Positions 22,962-35,208 of a stretch of 64,000 bases of DNA are shown one piece after another. This DNA comes from Tupaia tana (lineage: Eukaryota; Chordata; Mammalia; Scandentia; Tupaiidae). A program made the position numbers and the translations under genes. How positions within the stretch are numbered: the stretch's first letter is position 1; every line of letters begins with the position of its first letter. Below the pieces are notes generated by a model. That model worked only from the letters and a program-made list of their open reading frames with translations. It ran no database searches and was not told the DNA's origin. The DNA is taken from positions 44,374,568-44,438,567 of the forward strand of contig JAKSZU010000020.1 of the NCBI GenBank assembly GCA_026018925.1, read 5' to 3'.

Positions 22962-23150
22962 TAGGGGCTGGTCAGTAGTGCGGTGCTATAAACCTGACAC
23001 TCACTGAGGCTGACCTACATAGGAAGGTTCTGGGTTCATGCCTGGCAACGTCCTTAAATATACCAGAAACGCTTATGCCCATAATTGGAGGCTGGGTAAA
23101 CCTGCGTACAGGGGGATTGCTGCCTGTTCTCTTGGTCTCTGTCTTGCACA
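22962..23150 (+). repeat. SINE type D, plus strand
   Basis: GGGGCTGGTCAGTAGTGCGGTG head, then GACCTACATAGGAAGGTTCTGGG, the clearest type D signature with the copy at 63,440. Confidence 0.65.
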
Positions 23151-23151
23151 T

Positions 23152-23245
23152 GGAAGAAGGAAATTACAAGTCCAAGACTCAAACCATGTCCGGCCATGTG
23201 GAAGGAGTCCAGTACCCTTAACAACCACACCACCTGCTGGCTCCA
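23152..23245 (-). repeat. SINE head fragment, minus strand
   Basis: Only the head (CCATGTCCGGCCATGTGG ... CACCTGCTGGCTCC) remains, adjacent to the type D copy in the opposite direction. Confidence 0.7.
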
Positions 23246-23318
23246 ATTTCAACATAATTTTTTTTTAAAAAATTGTAATTGGTGACTTTTTGCAACATGG
23301 CCAATGAAAAAGAAGAAA

Positions 23319-23545
23319 AGCAGGTCAGCAGGGGCATGGTGGTTAAGGTAACTGGGTCCCCCATGGCCAAATGTGCTACAATATAAGTTCCTACCAATGG
23401 ACTGAAAATCGAGTTGGGCACACGTGTGTGCATATCCAAAATCCCCAGAGGAGAATGGAGAAGGGACCGTGGTATGGCTATCCCCTCCAGGAGGTGATCT
23501 CTCGTTCTCTTTCTCTTTCCACATGCACCCTTATAGTAAAAACTA
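23319..23545 (+). repeat. SINE (A/C intermediate), plus strand
   Basis: GCAGGTCAGCAGGGGCATGG head. The B box region is damaged. Tail ACCCTTATAGTAAAAAC. Confidence 0.75.
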
Positions 23546-24151
23546 AAAGTAGAAAGAAAGGTACCAGGGGCAGGTGCCAGGATGCAGCACCAAACACAGC
23601 TATCATGGAGCTTACAGAATGCTATAGTGACTATAGAATTAATTTCAACTATGAAGGAATGAAACAAGAGAATCTAACTTAAAGTTATGAAGTGAGGAAG
23701 CTTTCTCTTTGCTCTCAGGAATATATAAGCAGCTAAGAGGGCAAAGTAAAAAAAAGAATGGGAAACAGACCTAGAAACTTCTAAGCACATGCTGTATTTC
23801 TGAGGCTCTATTATGCCTTGTATATCTTATCTAATCTTCATGAAAACTAATATCCCAGTTTTACAGCTGAAAGAAAATAAAGAGCCTAAAATCATGAATT
23901 AGCTACTGAGCTAGTCAATTTCACATCTAGTTAGCTATTCCAAATATTTGTTAACTGCCAAGATCTATAATAGATAGGTAATGATAAAGTCCTCATTCTA
24001 AAGGTATCACAATCTCAGAAGATACTAAACATTCCTGTAATAAACTCACTGTGATATGACCAAAAAACAGGAATATAAAGTAGAATATGAATTATGCAAC
24101 CCTAGGTGCAAAAACATAGGGGAACATAGGAGAAAAAATAAGACTGTTGTT

Positions 24152-24418
24152 GGGACCAGCAGGTGGCATAATGCCTATGTCACTGAACTCCCATGTAATC
24201 GACCGCAGTTCGAGTCCTGGACCCGGTAGCTTAAACTCACGCTGGGCGCGTGTGCATGCATGCCCAAGATCCCGAGAGGAGAATGGAGAAGGGACTGCGG
24301 CCTGGCCATCCACTCTGAGGGGTGATTTCTTGCCTTCTGTCTCTGTGACTCTGCCTTTCTGGCGAGTACACATGCCCTATAGCAAAAACATCTCCAAAAG
24401 AAAAGAAAAGAAAAAAAA
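24152..24418 (+). repeat. SINE type A, plus strand (first of a tandem pair)
   Basis: GGGACCAGCAGGTGGCATAATG head, perfect B box GTTCGAGTCC, tail CCCTATAGCAAAAACATCTCC plus A/G tail. Confidence 0.9.
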
Positions 24419-24436
24419 CCTTGTTAAAAGGAGATG

Positions 24437-24698
24437 TTGGGACCAGCAGTTAGCGTAATGGCTATGTCGCTGGACTCCCACGTAGTCGACAACGGTTCGC
24501 GTCCTGGGCCCGGTGGCTTAAAACTCATGCCGGGCGCGTGTGCGTGCATGCCCAAGATCCTGAGAGGAGAATGGAGGAGAAGGGATTGTGGCGTGACCAG
24601 CCCCGCTGGGGGGTGATTTTTCGCTTTCTGTCTCTGTCTGTCTGTCTGGTGAGAGCACACGCCCTATGGCCCAAAAAAAAAAAAAAAAAAAAAAAAAA
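24437..24698 (+). repeat. SINE type A, plus strand (second of a tandem pair)
   Basis: Starts 18 bp after the previous copy. GGGACCAGCAGTTAGCGTAA head, and an A tail of more than 20 bases. Confidence 0.92.
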
Positions 24699-24849
24699 GT
24701 CATTCCAAGCAGCTAATCTACAAGGAATACAAGAAATGTGATACCTTGATCTTCAAAGGTAAATATCACCAAGTCACTTTGAAGAGGAAAGGTAAAAGGA
24801 ATCCTCTACGGCACATTGTTTACAAACTATTCTTTTTTTTTTTCTTTAA

Positions 24850-25080
24850 GAAAAATTTCAGCCACAGGGTGCATGTGCTTGCCAAAGACAGAAAATAAGA
24901 AATTACCCACCCCAGGGATGGCCACACCACAATCCCCTCTCCTCCATTCTCCTCTCGGGATCTTGGGCACACACACACACCCCCACCTGGTGTGAGTTTA
25001 AGCCACCGGGTCCGGGACTCAAACCGTGGTCAACTACATGGGAGTCCAGCGACATAGCCATTACGCTAACTGCTGGTTCC
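24850..25080 (-). repeat. SINE type A, minus strand
   Basis: Faces the tandem pair, forming an inverted arrangement. Head side TACGCTAACTGCTGGTTCC. Contains (CA)5 from the body motif. Confidence 0.9.
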
Positions 25081-25164
25081 TCCAACCCTATCTTATACAT
25101 CCCACCTGCTTAATTATTTACATTAAAAGCCTTACTACCAAAAAAAAAAATTAATTTATTTCTT

Positions 25165-25370
25165 CCATGAGTGAGAAAAAGGCTGACAGACAGCTTCTCC
25201 AACAGGGCTCAGATGCCACAAACCAAGCTCAGCCTCAGACGGCTGTGGATCATGGCACATGCATGTTCAGCATATGCAGGGAGGACTCTGAGTACAAATC
25301 CAGAATCTCCCATGTGGGTCAGCCTTATAAAGTGTCCAATTTTGCTGCTATGCTGCTGTGAATCCTCCTT
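25165..25370. repeat. Possible diverged type D SINE remnant
   Basis: CTGACAGACAGCTTCTCC ... CCCATGTGGGTCAGCC recalls type D body phrases, but the ends are unclear. Confidence 0.3.
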
Positions 25371-25825
25371 CCCCTTTTGTATTTACATTTTTAACCTTAG
25401 GACAGAAATGGTAGTTACAATGGCCAATACTATTAGCAGAAGAAAAAGCATTTTAATTCTTATTTATGAAGGAGAATCTAGAATAAGCTTACAACAAAAT
25501 GGCAAACACTGGGAAGCCACTGGGGATTGATGAAGCTAAAGGAAAAACAAGGTATTAATAGGAAACTTAGAAATTTATAGAGTTGAGCCACTTAATGGCC
25601 CTGCCAGTACACATCACCTTCAAAACAATTTTTAGGTGGTGGTTGTTTGATCACCTGGACAGGACACAAATGTAAAGAAAAAACACTGTTGATTCTAATG
25701 GTATGATACCATCAATTCTAATTCTTATTTTAAAGCACATCTTGAAATCATGCAAAATGGGAGCGAGAGGATGCTCATAAGGAATAAGGCAAAGTGATAT
25801 GCAATTTACACTTTTTTTTTAAAAG

Positions 25826-25974
25826 GAATTTATTTATTTATTTATTTTTAATTTGACCAGAGAAAGAGAAGGGGAAGGGGACAGTGAGAAAGTAATCTGC
25901 CAGGTCTGGGACTCACACCACAGTCAGCCATGTGGGAGTCCAGTGCTCTAACCACCATGCCACCTGCCAGCCCT
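25826..25974 (-). repeat. SINE type B, minus strand
   Basis: (TTTA)n next to TTTTTAATTTGACCAGAG, head side ATGCCACCTGCCAGCCC. Confidence 0.85.
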
Positions 25975-26688
25975 GCAATTTACAACACTTTTCAACGTAG
26001 TATAGAATAAAATCACTGACAACAGCACCCCAAGCCACAAGTATTCATTTATATAATACCTTGATATTCCTTTTTCCTCATTCATTCACCTTCATCATCT
26101 GTACACACTAAAAATAAAAGTGGTTACCTTAAGGGCATCTTTAAAACAATAGTTGTCACCATACAGTTTACGTGCACACATACTTTCTCTCTCTTCTTAA
26201 ACACTATCCAACAGGTTAAAAAACTCCCCAAACTGCAAATCTGAAGAGATTGTTAGTTTACTACTTTCTGGGATGTAATTTCAGAAAAAATTATTTCAGG
26301 CATTTTTAAAAAGCCTAGGACAAGGGCACATAGTTGACACAACTGTGAGTGAAATTCTCAAGTGCTGAATGAGTACGGAACAGTATTGTGAACAAAACAT
26401 ATGGAAAGAAAGAAATTAAAAAACTAATTTCACAAAGTTGGGATCCGAGTTAATAGTGATATATAAGCTTAAAGGAATTTCTGTTAAAAGGCGAACAATA
26501 CTTTAAGATTCTATAAAGTCAGAGACAGTGTGATCAAGAATTCCTTTATACTAAATACTATTTTGTTGAACACACTAAATTCTACAGCTTTATAGTCTAG
26601 TCTAAGAATAAAAAAAGAACTATTATGTGCAATATTATAATATTATAAATGTAAAATATTCTTAAAAAAATGTAAAAAACAAGAAAAA

Positions 26689-26825
26689 GGGCTGATCCTA
26701 CAGCTTAGGGGTTAAAATAGTCATATCCTGCTTGACTTAAATTCTATCAGAACGGAGAAAGGATTGTAGAATAACCATGCCCACTGGGGGGACGCTTTAT
26801 CACTCTCCCTCTAGGTCACTCCTTT
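26689..26825 (+). repeat. SINE type C with internal deletion
   Basis: GGGCTGATCCTACAGCTTAG head jumps directly to the GAACGGAGAAAGGATTG body, so the B box region is missing. Confidence 0.65.
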
Positions 26826-26849
26826 TATTTATTTAAGAGTTTTTTTTGT

Positions 26850-27092
26850 AGGACCAGCAGTAATGGCTATATCACTGGACTCCCATGTAGTCAACCGTGG
26901 TTCAAGTCCTGGACCTGGTGGCTTCAACTCACGCCGGACGCATGTGTGTGCATGCCCAAGATCCCGAGAGGAGAATGGAGGAGAAGGGTTCAGGACATGG
27001 CCATCTCCCCTGAGGGGGTGATTTCTCACTTTCTGCCTGTCTCTGTCTCTCTGGTGAGCGCATGCGCCCTATAGCAAAAACCTCTCCAAAAG
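26850..27092 (+). repeat. SINE type A, plus strand
   Basis: AGGACCAGCAGTAATGGC head lacking a few bases of the A box. Tail CCCTATAGCAAAAACCTCTCC. Confidence 0.88.
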
Positions 27093-27099
27093 TTTTTTT

Positions 27100-27235
27100 T
27101 CCCCCTTAGGACGTTGTGTGCTCATCAGACAGACAGACAGAAATAGTGAGAAAGGAAGAAATCACCCGACCAGGGAGAGGCTGGACTATCTATCACTCTT
27201 TACCAAATGCACACTGCCCTCTGGCAATTTAAAAA
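27100..27235. repeat. Composite SINE fragment (inverted halves)
   Basis: The left part reads as a minus-strand SINE tail/body (TGTGCTCATCAGACAGACAG). The right part reads as a plus-strand type C end (CACTGCCCTCTGGCAATTTAAA). Confidence 0.5.
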
Positions 27236-27414
27236 CAACCACCAAAAAAAAAAAAGGCAAAGAAAACCCCACTATATCCAAGTATAACTAGATCAATAGA
27301 TTTATTTCTGAAATTATTTCCAAAATACATAGTAAGATATTAGCATCTGCCAAGAACAAAACAGGCAAACAGGCAAGAAAAATAGGCAAATAAAAATTAC
27401 TTTTAAATACTTAC

Positions 27415-27524
27415 ATCTTCTCTAGGTAGTTTATTTTCATTGTCTCCTTCAATTCGCACCCGAACCACACCAGATTTGTCCACTATTTCTTGAATAACTT
27501 TGCCATTTTTTCCAATTACTTTTC
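27415..27524 (-). CDS. FXR1: FXR1 exon 10 (110 nt), KH2 domain
   Basis: Two bases complete Gly, then [20 protein letters not shown] and [16 protein letters not shown] (about residues 294-330). The canonical GXXG loop GKNG lies at about residue 298-301, flanked by the [10 protein letters not shown] helix. In the paralog FMRP a missense change in this KH2 helix region abolishes polysome association, so the intact sequence implies a functional fold. Acceptor TACTAAAG (a weak polypyrimidine context), donor GTAAGT. Confidence 0.97.
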
Positions 27525-28001
27525 CTTTAGTAACAGAAAACAAATATAATGAAAAGTTAAAAACCAATTCTAGAACTGTTTCGAAACCAACCCAAATAAT
27601 TTATCATTTGCTATGAAATTACAAACACCAAGCAAGCTTCTATCATTTTACTTTCAATTAACTCACCCTAAAGGCTACCCAAGAATTTTACCCTTGGTTT
27701 GACTCTTCCTTTTCTTGAACATATCGAAGGTTTTTTTAATCTAAGATCAAGAACGCCGTTCACATACAAGACATTTTCAGTCCAAACATTAGTACGTCCT
27801 CTATCACCCTCTTATTTTTAAAATATCAACTTTAAACCAGTTAAAAACCTTGAATATATACATGATGAGAGAATACTACTTTAATCTGGAGTTAATCATA
27901 TCAATTTATTATTCATATCAATTTATTATATATGATATCCACGCAAATAACAAATTCATCAATCTTGTTTTTAAGTTTCTACTTGTCCAAAACAGATCTG
28001 T

Positions 28002-28170
28002 GGGACCAGCTGGTGGCATGGTGGTTGGGGCACTGGACTTCCACATAGCCAACTGCAGTTCAAGTCCGGGACCTGGCGGCTTGCTTTCTCATCCTCCTCT
28101 CTCTCCCTCTGTCTATCTCTGGTAAAACTGAATAAATAAAATTTAAAAACAAAAACAAAAAAAAAAAAAA
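28002..28170 (+). repeat. SINE type B, plus strand
   Basis: GGGACCAGCTGGTGGCATGG head, tail AATAAATAAAATTTAAAAAC then poly(A). Confidence 0.85.
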
Positions 28171-31076
28171 GGAAGAGAGAGAGATCTGTGACCTGAAGGT
28201 AGTTTTAGAATGGATATTCTCTTCAGTAAATAAAATGGTTACATTTAACAAGGATTACATTTCACACTAGTTTTTAAAGTAATTCACAGTTTTATACAGG
28301 TACATCATAGTGTATTTGTGATATGCTGTCTTGTGAGGTGTGAAATGAAAAAGAAAAAAATTCTGATTATTTTCTTTCTCTACACTTAGTTTGTCAATCT
28401 GCAGTTGAGTATCAATCATTAAAGAAATAATTAATGGGGAGGTGGTTATCTAGTTATAAAGTTTAACATACTCATGCAAAATAACAAAGTAACACTGCAT
28501 AGTGTCACCTAGGAACAGAAGTAAATATTCAGATAATCTTCACTGTATGGAACGCATACATCCCTTACAAAGCTAACAACACAACTGTTAGCAAGTGCAC
28601 ATCACCTTAATTTTTTTAGGAAACCATTGTCACAAAAGCTTAACTTTAGTTGAAAAGGGTGAAAATGCAAGTTTTTCCTACTGCATGCTTGAAAGAACAG
28701 TTAACATTAAAGAATGAATAAAGGAAGAATGGAATAATCTAAATTGGTCAATACAGCAAAAGCACTGTAAAGAGATTTTCTCATTCTTAGGGTCCTACTC
28801 TAGACCACTTCCCCTGTTAATAACTGAACACGTAAATAAACATTAACTAGGTAAAATAAAGAGATCGAGGAATTCACATGCTGCGTGTCTTCTCTGAGCA
28901 GCCCTAGGATGAGCGAGAAAACCAACCTCCACTGTTAATACAGTGAAGCTTAGCAGCAACTTCATCCCTAAAAATAAGCAAATGTCTTTTCAAAGAACAA
29001 AATTTAGGTTGATATATCACAATCCCTTCCCCCCAGAATCTTTGCCACTTCCTTCTTGTCAACTACATCAGTGGTGAGTGAACTTCCATCACCCTTCTGA
29101 GGTCCTTGACGGGGACCTACCTGCAAGTTTTATTTAGTCTCACGGGAGAGCATCAGCACGTAATTTAATACTTCCATAAATTCCAGAGCATATTAATAAA
29201 TTAAAACATACTTGTAGTATAAACTGAGTAGTGAGTATAAATGCTGAAGGGACAGAGCAGAGAACTGATTAAGGAAGGCATCCAGGAGGTGAAAATTTTG
29301 AGCCACTTTTCAAACCAATGGTCATACAATATTTTTTTCCGTGATTTGGGAGGTGGGAATGGTCAAATACTAGCACTCTTCAAACTCAAATTGTGTAACA
29401 TCATCCTTTCTGGAACTTACTCACCAAGTGGTCCTCATTCCCTTTTTATTCCTCAGTCCTCTTTTTCTTTCATTTGGACTAAGTGTGCACTAATGTTCAA
29501 AAGACTGCTTCGCTCATGCTCATGGAACATTTTGGAGGGAAATACAATTATTACACATGACAACCAATAGAAATTGTCATACTACTCCTGAGTTAGCCCA
29601 CCAACATGCAAGATGCTGCTAATGTGAACTTCCTAAAAAGCACACAACCCACATCACAAAGTCCAACTAACACAGGACAGAGAAAAAAAAGACAACAAAA
29701 ATCACAGAACTATAAATATATCAAGTTCCTTTACTTCTGAAATAACAGGGATTTTTTTACTCGCAATTAACACTACCACTAACTCTGTAAAACCAGCTAC
29801 CTGTATAGAAAAAACCTAATCCTCTTCACAAACTCACCACTAAATCATCTTCATAAAAGTTAAATTATGTGCTGTACAGCAACTAGCACAATGCTAGTGC
29901 TGACAGATGTCAACAATTTACGATTTAAACAAATCAAAAAAGGAGAACCATGTTCAAAAGCAGCATTATTTTCAAAGGTGATTTCATCTGAAAAAAGATA
30001 CAACATTAACATGTTGTATCTTAACAATGTTCATAAAAATTACATAAAATTGTTCAAACTTATATCCAATTTCAATACTTCAACTCTCTCTCTAGTAGTT
30101 CAGCCTACCATGAACGACAGTATACCAAGAGCTGATAAAGTAGAACTTACATAACTGGCAGTATACAACTAAGCTAAGAAGTTGCTTCCTAAAGGCAGAA
30201 AGGGTAGCCTTATACATAAGTGGAGCCTAAAGGGTTAAAACTACTTACACAAGGTCAAAAAATTAGTAACAGTCGATAGGAAACAAAAACTTATTCCCTT
30301 CCCAGTAAATTCCACTACATTAAATCGATGCTTTTATACTCAATTTTTAGGATAATCACTGAGTACTTAATACAAAACTGAAGTCTTCCAATTTGTCTCC
30401 ACTACCACTTAAGAAACACACAGATATAGGGCATATTAATTACACAGCTGTAAGTTCTTGTCACTTATAACCCACGGGTACAAAAGTTTTCATTAATGGT
30501 GTCAAGCACTTAACAGTGAAGCCTCCCCTCATATCATTATCACCAGCCTTCTCTCCTCCCCACAACTTCTTACCTTATTCTATGCCTTTGCAACAACCAA
30601 TTATTATTTATTCAGGGCCTACTGTGTAGAAGTCTATTACCCTATTGTTAGTCCACTGTTACTTTTTCTTCTGCACTAAACAAAAGAAAAAAATTATCAC
30701 AAACACCTTCTCGCAAAGTACTATCACAATTTTGATGGATATATGAATGATAAGAAAGACATTAAAGGAATAAAAATAATAGGAAAGAACCCAAGAAATG
30801 AGAAGGCTTAAAAAAAAAAAAAAAAACTGAATGGCCAACTGTTATAAAAATTATTGATCTTTTTAGTGGATCACCCTGTACAGAATATATGACAATGTTA
30901 ACACTTTCTAATACATGACAATAAAAGGTGTAAGTCACATACTATCTTCTCACCCCCCAAAAATTAAAGTATTACTATCTAAATACTCTACATAACTATA
31001 AGTAGTCTTATTTTCATGTAAGTCAATACATAAAACCAAGTAACATTTTATTTATTTAATACTTGATAATACCTAC
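28171..31076. other. Intron 9, long SINE-free stretch
   Basis: About 2.9 kb (to 31,394 if exon 9 and its flank are counted) without any SINE, although the window average is one per about 0.75 kb. I see no exon-like frame. It may be a constrained regulatory intron block or chance. Confidence 0.45.
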
Positions 31077-31155
31077 CAACAAGATTCCTAGGAACCTGAA
31101 TAAAATCCTCCACAAATTCCAAGAAACCTCTAGCCTTTTTTACAGCATCAGCACT
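31077..31155 (-). CDS. FXR1: FXR1 exon 9 (79 nt)
   Basis: Encodes [20 protein letters not shown] then VPRNLV plus G of the next codon (about residues 268-294). It supplies the last helix of KH1 and the first strand of KH2. Acceptor GTTTACAG, donor GTAGGT. It sits at the edge of the largest SINE-free stretch in the window. Confidence 0.97.
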
Positions 31156-31394
31156 CTGTAAACGGGGAGGGGAGGAGGGAAAAAGAAGAATAAACATGAA
31201 ACCATTTCAATCCTGAAGCAACTCACAAGCAAAAACGAAAATATGGGAAAAGAGAAAATTCTGAATTATGCTTTGCTAAGATTCTAACTAGCCCAATAGA
31301 GAGTCATTTCAAGATAAGTAATTCATTCAGTTTCTTAAAAAAGTAATCATTAAAAGGCTAAGGGGAAAAACAAACACAGAAACCGTCAAAACAA

Positions 31395-31632
31395 TGGGGA
31401 GTTAGCGTAATAGCTATGTCGCTGGACTCCCATGTAGTCGATTGTGGTTCGAGTCCCGGACCCAGCAGCTTAAACTCACGCTGGGCGCGTCTGTGTACAT
31501 GCCCAAGATCCCGAGAGGAGAATGGAGGAGAAGGGATTGTGGCGTGGCCATCACCCCTGGGGGGTGATTTCTCGCTTTCTGTCTCTGTCTATCTGGCAAG
31601 TGCATGTGCCTTATACCAAAAAAAAAAAAAGG

Positions 31633-31666
<34 letters not shown>

Positions 31667-31673
31667 AAAAAAA
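31395..31673 (+). repeat. SINE type A, plus strand, with long A/G tail
   Basis: AGTTAGCGTAATAGCTATG head missing the first few bases. The tail is a broken poly(A) of more than 70 bases running on to about 31,690. Confidence 0.9.
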
Positions 31674-31701
31674 AAGAAAAAAAAATCCAAAAAACAAACA
31701 A

Positions 31702-31905
31702 TGGAGCCGACTCTGTGATACAGTGGTAATGCCCTGCTTAAGAGAAGTAGGATCACCACATGGTGAATGCAATCTGAATTCCCAGCCCAGTCAACCAGAA
31801 ACACGCCAGGAACACAAGCAAGTGTTCAAGATCTAACAGACTGGTGGGAGGGGATCAGCGTGACCAAGCTCTTTGTCCCATTCACTCTATCATGAATAAA
31901 GTAAA
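31702..31905 (+). repeat. SINE type D, plus strand
   Basis: GGAGCCGACTCTGTGATACAGTGG head, CCAGGAACACAAGCAAGTG body. Confidence 0.55.
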
Positions 31906-31937
31906 ACAAAAACAAGAAACAAAAATATGTGATATTT

Positions 31938-32137
31938 TTAATTTGCCAGAGGGCAACAGTGCTTGCCAGAGAAAGGAGGAGAGACGAAAAGAGCATCCTC
32001 TAAAGGGACACAGTCACACTGTCCCTTCTCCACCATTCTCCCACTCTGTAGGAATTTGGAGAATGCTCGCAGATTCAAACCAGAGAGTCAGCATGTGTGA
32101 TCTGATTCCCTTAATTATAAGAATACAGGGCTAGTCC
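31938..32137 (-). repeat. SINE type C, minus strand
   Basis: Tail side TTTAATTTGCCAGAGGGC, head side AGAATACAGGGCTAGTCCCC. Confidence 0.75.
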
Positions 32138-32414
32138 CCAAAATGTCAGGCATTCTTAAGGTCCCTTTTTAAGCTACTGAGAAAATCAGGTGCAGATTCT
32201 GTCACTTATATTTTTACAGCTATTGAGTAGGTAGGTAAACCTTAACTTATCTTTAATATACTTTCCATATTCCCATTCTTTATTTCTCCAGGCAAATGTT
32301 AAAAACATTAATTATACAAATTCTCTGAACTGTATGCATTGTTTTATATATTTTCAACATCAGAATAAATTTTAAAAGTTGTTTCTACAGAGATATTTTT
32401 AAATTATTCCTACT

Positions 32415-32665
32415 GGGGACCAGCAGATAGTGTAATGGTTACGTCGCTGGACTCCCATGTAGTTGACCATCGGTTGAGTCCTGGATCTGGTGGTTTAAAA
32501 CTCACACCAGGCAGGTATGTGTGCGTGCCCAAAATCCCGAAAGGAGAATGGCAGAGAAGGGATTGTGGTGTGGCCATCCCCCGAGGAGGGAATTTCTTGC
32601 TTTCTGTTCTTCTATCTCTGGTGGGTGCACATGCCCTAGAGCAAAAATCTCTAAAAGTACAAAAA
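32415..32665 (+). repeat. SINE type A, plus strand
   Basis: GGGGACCAGCAGATAGTGTA head, tail CCCTAGAGCAAAAATCTC. Confidence 0.85.
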
Positions 32666-32709
32666 AATAAAAAATATATATATTCCTACTGATAAGATCA
32701 CCAAAATTT

Positions 32710-32862
32710 GTGGCCAGCAGGTGGTCTGGTGGTTGGAGTGTTGGACTCCCACATGGCTAAGTGCAGTTCAAATCCCCAATCTGGCAGCTTCTCACTTTCT
32801 CTCTCTCTGTCTCTGGTGAACACAATATCAAATTAAAAAGCAATAATGATAATAAATAAAAT
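32710..32862 (+). repeat. SINE type B, plus strand
   Basis: TGGCCAGCAGGTGGTCTGG head, tail ATCAAATTAAAAAGCAATAATG. Confidence 0.82.
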
Positions 32863-33175
32863 TAACTCATTTAAAAAAAAACACTGAAACTCTTATTTTC
32901 TAATTATGAATATAATTTTAAAGGATTAGAAGGGGGTCTTTTAAAGTAATTCTATATTTCTCAATTAATAGGTATTTTAACTTTTAATATTCTTTTACAA
33001 ACATAGCATGAATTTATTATGTGGTTACAATGTATGCTATATACAAAAAATACTTTAAAAAACATTTTTAATTCACAAAGTATAACTACTATAATACACA
33101 TATACATAATACTGTTACTCATACAGTATGGCTCCAATGCCTATCATCAATTACGTTTACATACTACCCACTTTT

Positions 33176-33439
33176 TTTTTTTTTTTTTTTTAGAGATTTT
33201 CGCTATAGGGCGCATGCGCTCGCCAGACAGACAGAGACATTAGAGACAGAAAGCGAGAAATCACCCCCCAGAGGGGATGGTCACGCCACAATCCCTTCTC
33301 CTCCATTCTCCTCTCGGGATCTTGGGCACGCACGCACACGCGCCCAGCGTGAGTTTTAAGCCACCAGGTCCGGGACGTGAACCACAGTTGACTACGTGGG
33401 AGTCCAGCGACATAGCCATTACGCTAACTGCTGGTTCCC
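33176..33439 (-). repeat. Young SINE type A, minus strand, 17-bp target duplication
   Basis: Flanked by ACATACTACCCACTTTT at 33,159-33,175 and 33,440-33,456. The poly(T) side is on the left. Sense to FXR1 in intron 8. Confidence 0.95.
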
Positions 33440-33635
33440 ACATACTACCCACTTTTAAAGTCTTTAGAAATAAATAAATAAATAAAGCTTCTAGTCCCAT
33501 TTACTGTTATGAATCTAGTATTTCATGACAGCGATACATGAAAAACTTAAAATATCACTAAAAAAAAATCCATTTACTCTCATTTGAAAGATAGTCTAAT
33601 GAAAAATCTATATTATATTCATAAAAATAATTTAC

Positions 33636-33870
33636 TAGGCCAGCAGATAGCGTAGCAGTTATGTCAATGGCCAACCATAGTTCAAGTACTGGAGGTAGCT
33701 TGAAACTCACACCAGGCACATGTGCATGCGTGCCCAAGATCCCGGGAGAATGGAGGAGAAGGGCTTGTGGCGTGGCCACTCCCCTTAGGGGGTAATTTCT
33801 TACTTTCCTTCTCATTGTCTCTCTCCCTGGCAAGCATATGTGCCCTAAAGCAAAAACCTCTTTAAAAAAA
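33636..33870 (+). repeat. SINE type A, plus strand, with short deletions
   Basis: AGGCCAGCAGATAGCGTAGC head. The GGACTCCCA segment is missing. Tail CCCTAAAGCAAAAACCTC. Confidence 0.82.
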
Positions 33871-34296
33871 ATTTACTTATTTCCTATCCCTATAAATGTC
33901 ACAAGTTAACTATTAATGAAGTGTTACCCAAATTCGAGTTCTATAAAAGCTATTCTATTATATACTATATACTATTGCTGGTACTTGACACATAATAAGC
34001 ACACAAGTAATACATGGGTAAATTATTTGTAATGGGCACAAAACAGAATTAATTCAGAATCAGTTAAGGAACTTCTGAAAACATTACACATTATTCAGTC
34101 AACCTTCCATTCCCCCAACACAAATCAAATTCAATTTATTTTGTAAGTAATGATTAGCAGGTAGATTGATTTAAATGAACCAATTCTATTTCAGAGGAAT
34201 TTCACTGAAAAACTTAAATTCCTGTTAAAGTATGGTCAAACAATAGATGGTTACTGTTATAATCTGGTTAGCTAAGGCAGCACAGACAATGCTTAC

Positions 34297-34467
34297 CTCT
34301 CCATAGATTCTAAATGTCCCAGTATCTTCATCGAGCTCAATCGCAGTGACTCCGGGAACCTTCCTTGCTTGCTGTATGTTACTACCATGCGTTCCTATTG
34401 CCAGGCCCATTAAATCTTCTCTCACAACAAACTCCTCATGAAAAGCTGCTGCAAGTTGTTTCGTGCA
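34297..34467 (-). CDS. FXR1: FXR1 exon 8 (171 nt), KH1 domain
   Basis: Encodes [40 protein letters not shown] and [17 protein letters not shown] (57 residues, about 211-267). It holds the KH1 nucleic-acid-binding loop in the form IGTHGS (GXXG-type, about residues 234-239), followed by helix and beta strands ending in FRIYGE. Acceptor TTACTAG, donor GTAAGC, both phase 0. KH1 contributes to RNA binding and polyribosome association in this family. Confidence 0.98.
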
Positions 34468-34534
34468 CTAGTAAAGGAGAGAAATTGGAATTTATTATAA
34501 AGGAGTATAACAAAGGAATTTTCTATACACTTAC

Positions 34535-34722
34535 GTTCACGGTAACATTATTCACATGAGGCAAGAGGTAGAAACAATCCAAATGTCCATCAACCAAGGA
34601 ACAAAAAAACCATGGCATACACACATAATGCAATATATGTAGCATTAAAAAGGAACGCAATTCTGACATATGCCATGACACAGATGAAACTTTGTGATTA
34701 TCGCACTAATTGAAATAAGCTA
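34535..34722 (+). mobile_element. L1 ORF2 3'-end fragment, plus strand
   Basis: Contains AACAATCCAAATGTCCATCA and later ATTGAAATAAGCTAC, the familiar end of L1 ORF2. Old and non-coding. Confidence 0.75.
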
Positions 34723-34726
34723 CTAC

Positions 34727-34950
34727 AGGGCCAGTCCATGGCATGGTGGTTAAGTGGCTGGATTTCACATGACAAATTGTATGGTTAAAGAGTTCCAGAT
34801 CCAGCAGCTTGAGAACCATGCTGGGTACGTGTACAAGTATGCCCAAAATCCTAGAGGGAAGAAACAGAGGAGATGGGATTGCAGCATTCCCATTCCCTGT
34901 GGCAGTGATTTCTCCTGTCTCTCTCCAGGAAGCACATGTGCCCTCTGGCA
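34727..34950 (+). repeat. SINE (A/C intermediate), plus strand
   Basis: AGGGCCAGTCCATGGCATGG head, end GTGCCCTCTGGCATGTGCACAC. Confidence 0.75.
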
Positions 34951-35057
34951 TGTGCACACGCATGTACATACACGCAGAGACTAATATTATACAACTCCAC
35001 TTACATAAGATATCTTTTTCTATTTCTAAACTTTATATATTTGTATATTTATCTATC

Positions 35058-35208
35058 TATTTTAATTTGACCAGAGAGGGAGAGTGAGCGAGAGAGCGAG
35101 AGAGAGAGAGAGGAAGCGAGAAAGCAAGACACCAGGTCTCTGACTCAAACCATGGTGGGCGATGTGGGAGTCCAGCATCCATCACCACTGTGCCACCTGC
35201 CAGACCCC
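35058..35208 (-). repeat. SINE type B, minus strand, with (GA)n
   Basis: TTTAATTTGACCAGAGAGGG then a GA/GC-rich purine run at about 35,080-35,130. Head side TGCCACCTGCCAGACCCC. Confidence 0.85.

Noticed and set aside
29241-30154. Two plus-strand open frames (109 and 95 codons) in intron 9
   Set aside because: No recognisable motif, no splice context and ordinary AT-rich composition. The lengths are expected by chance.
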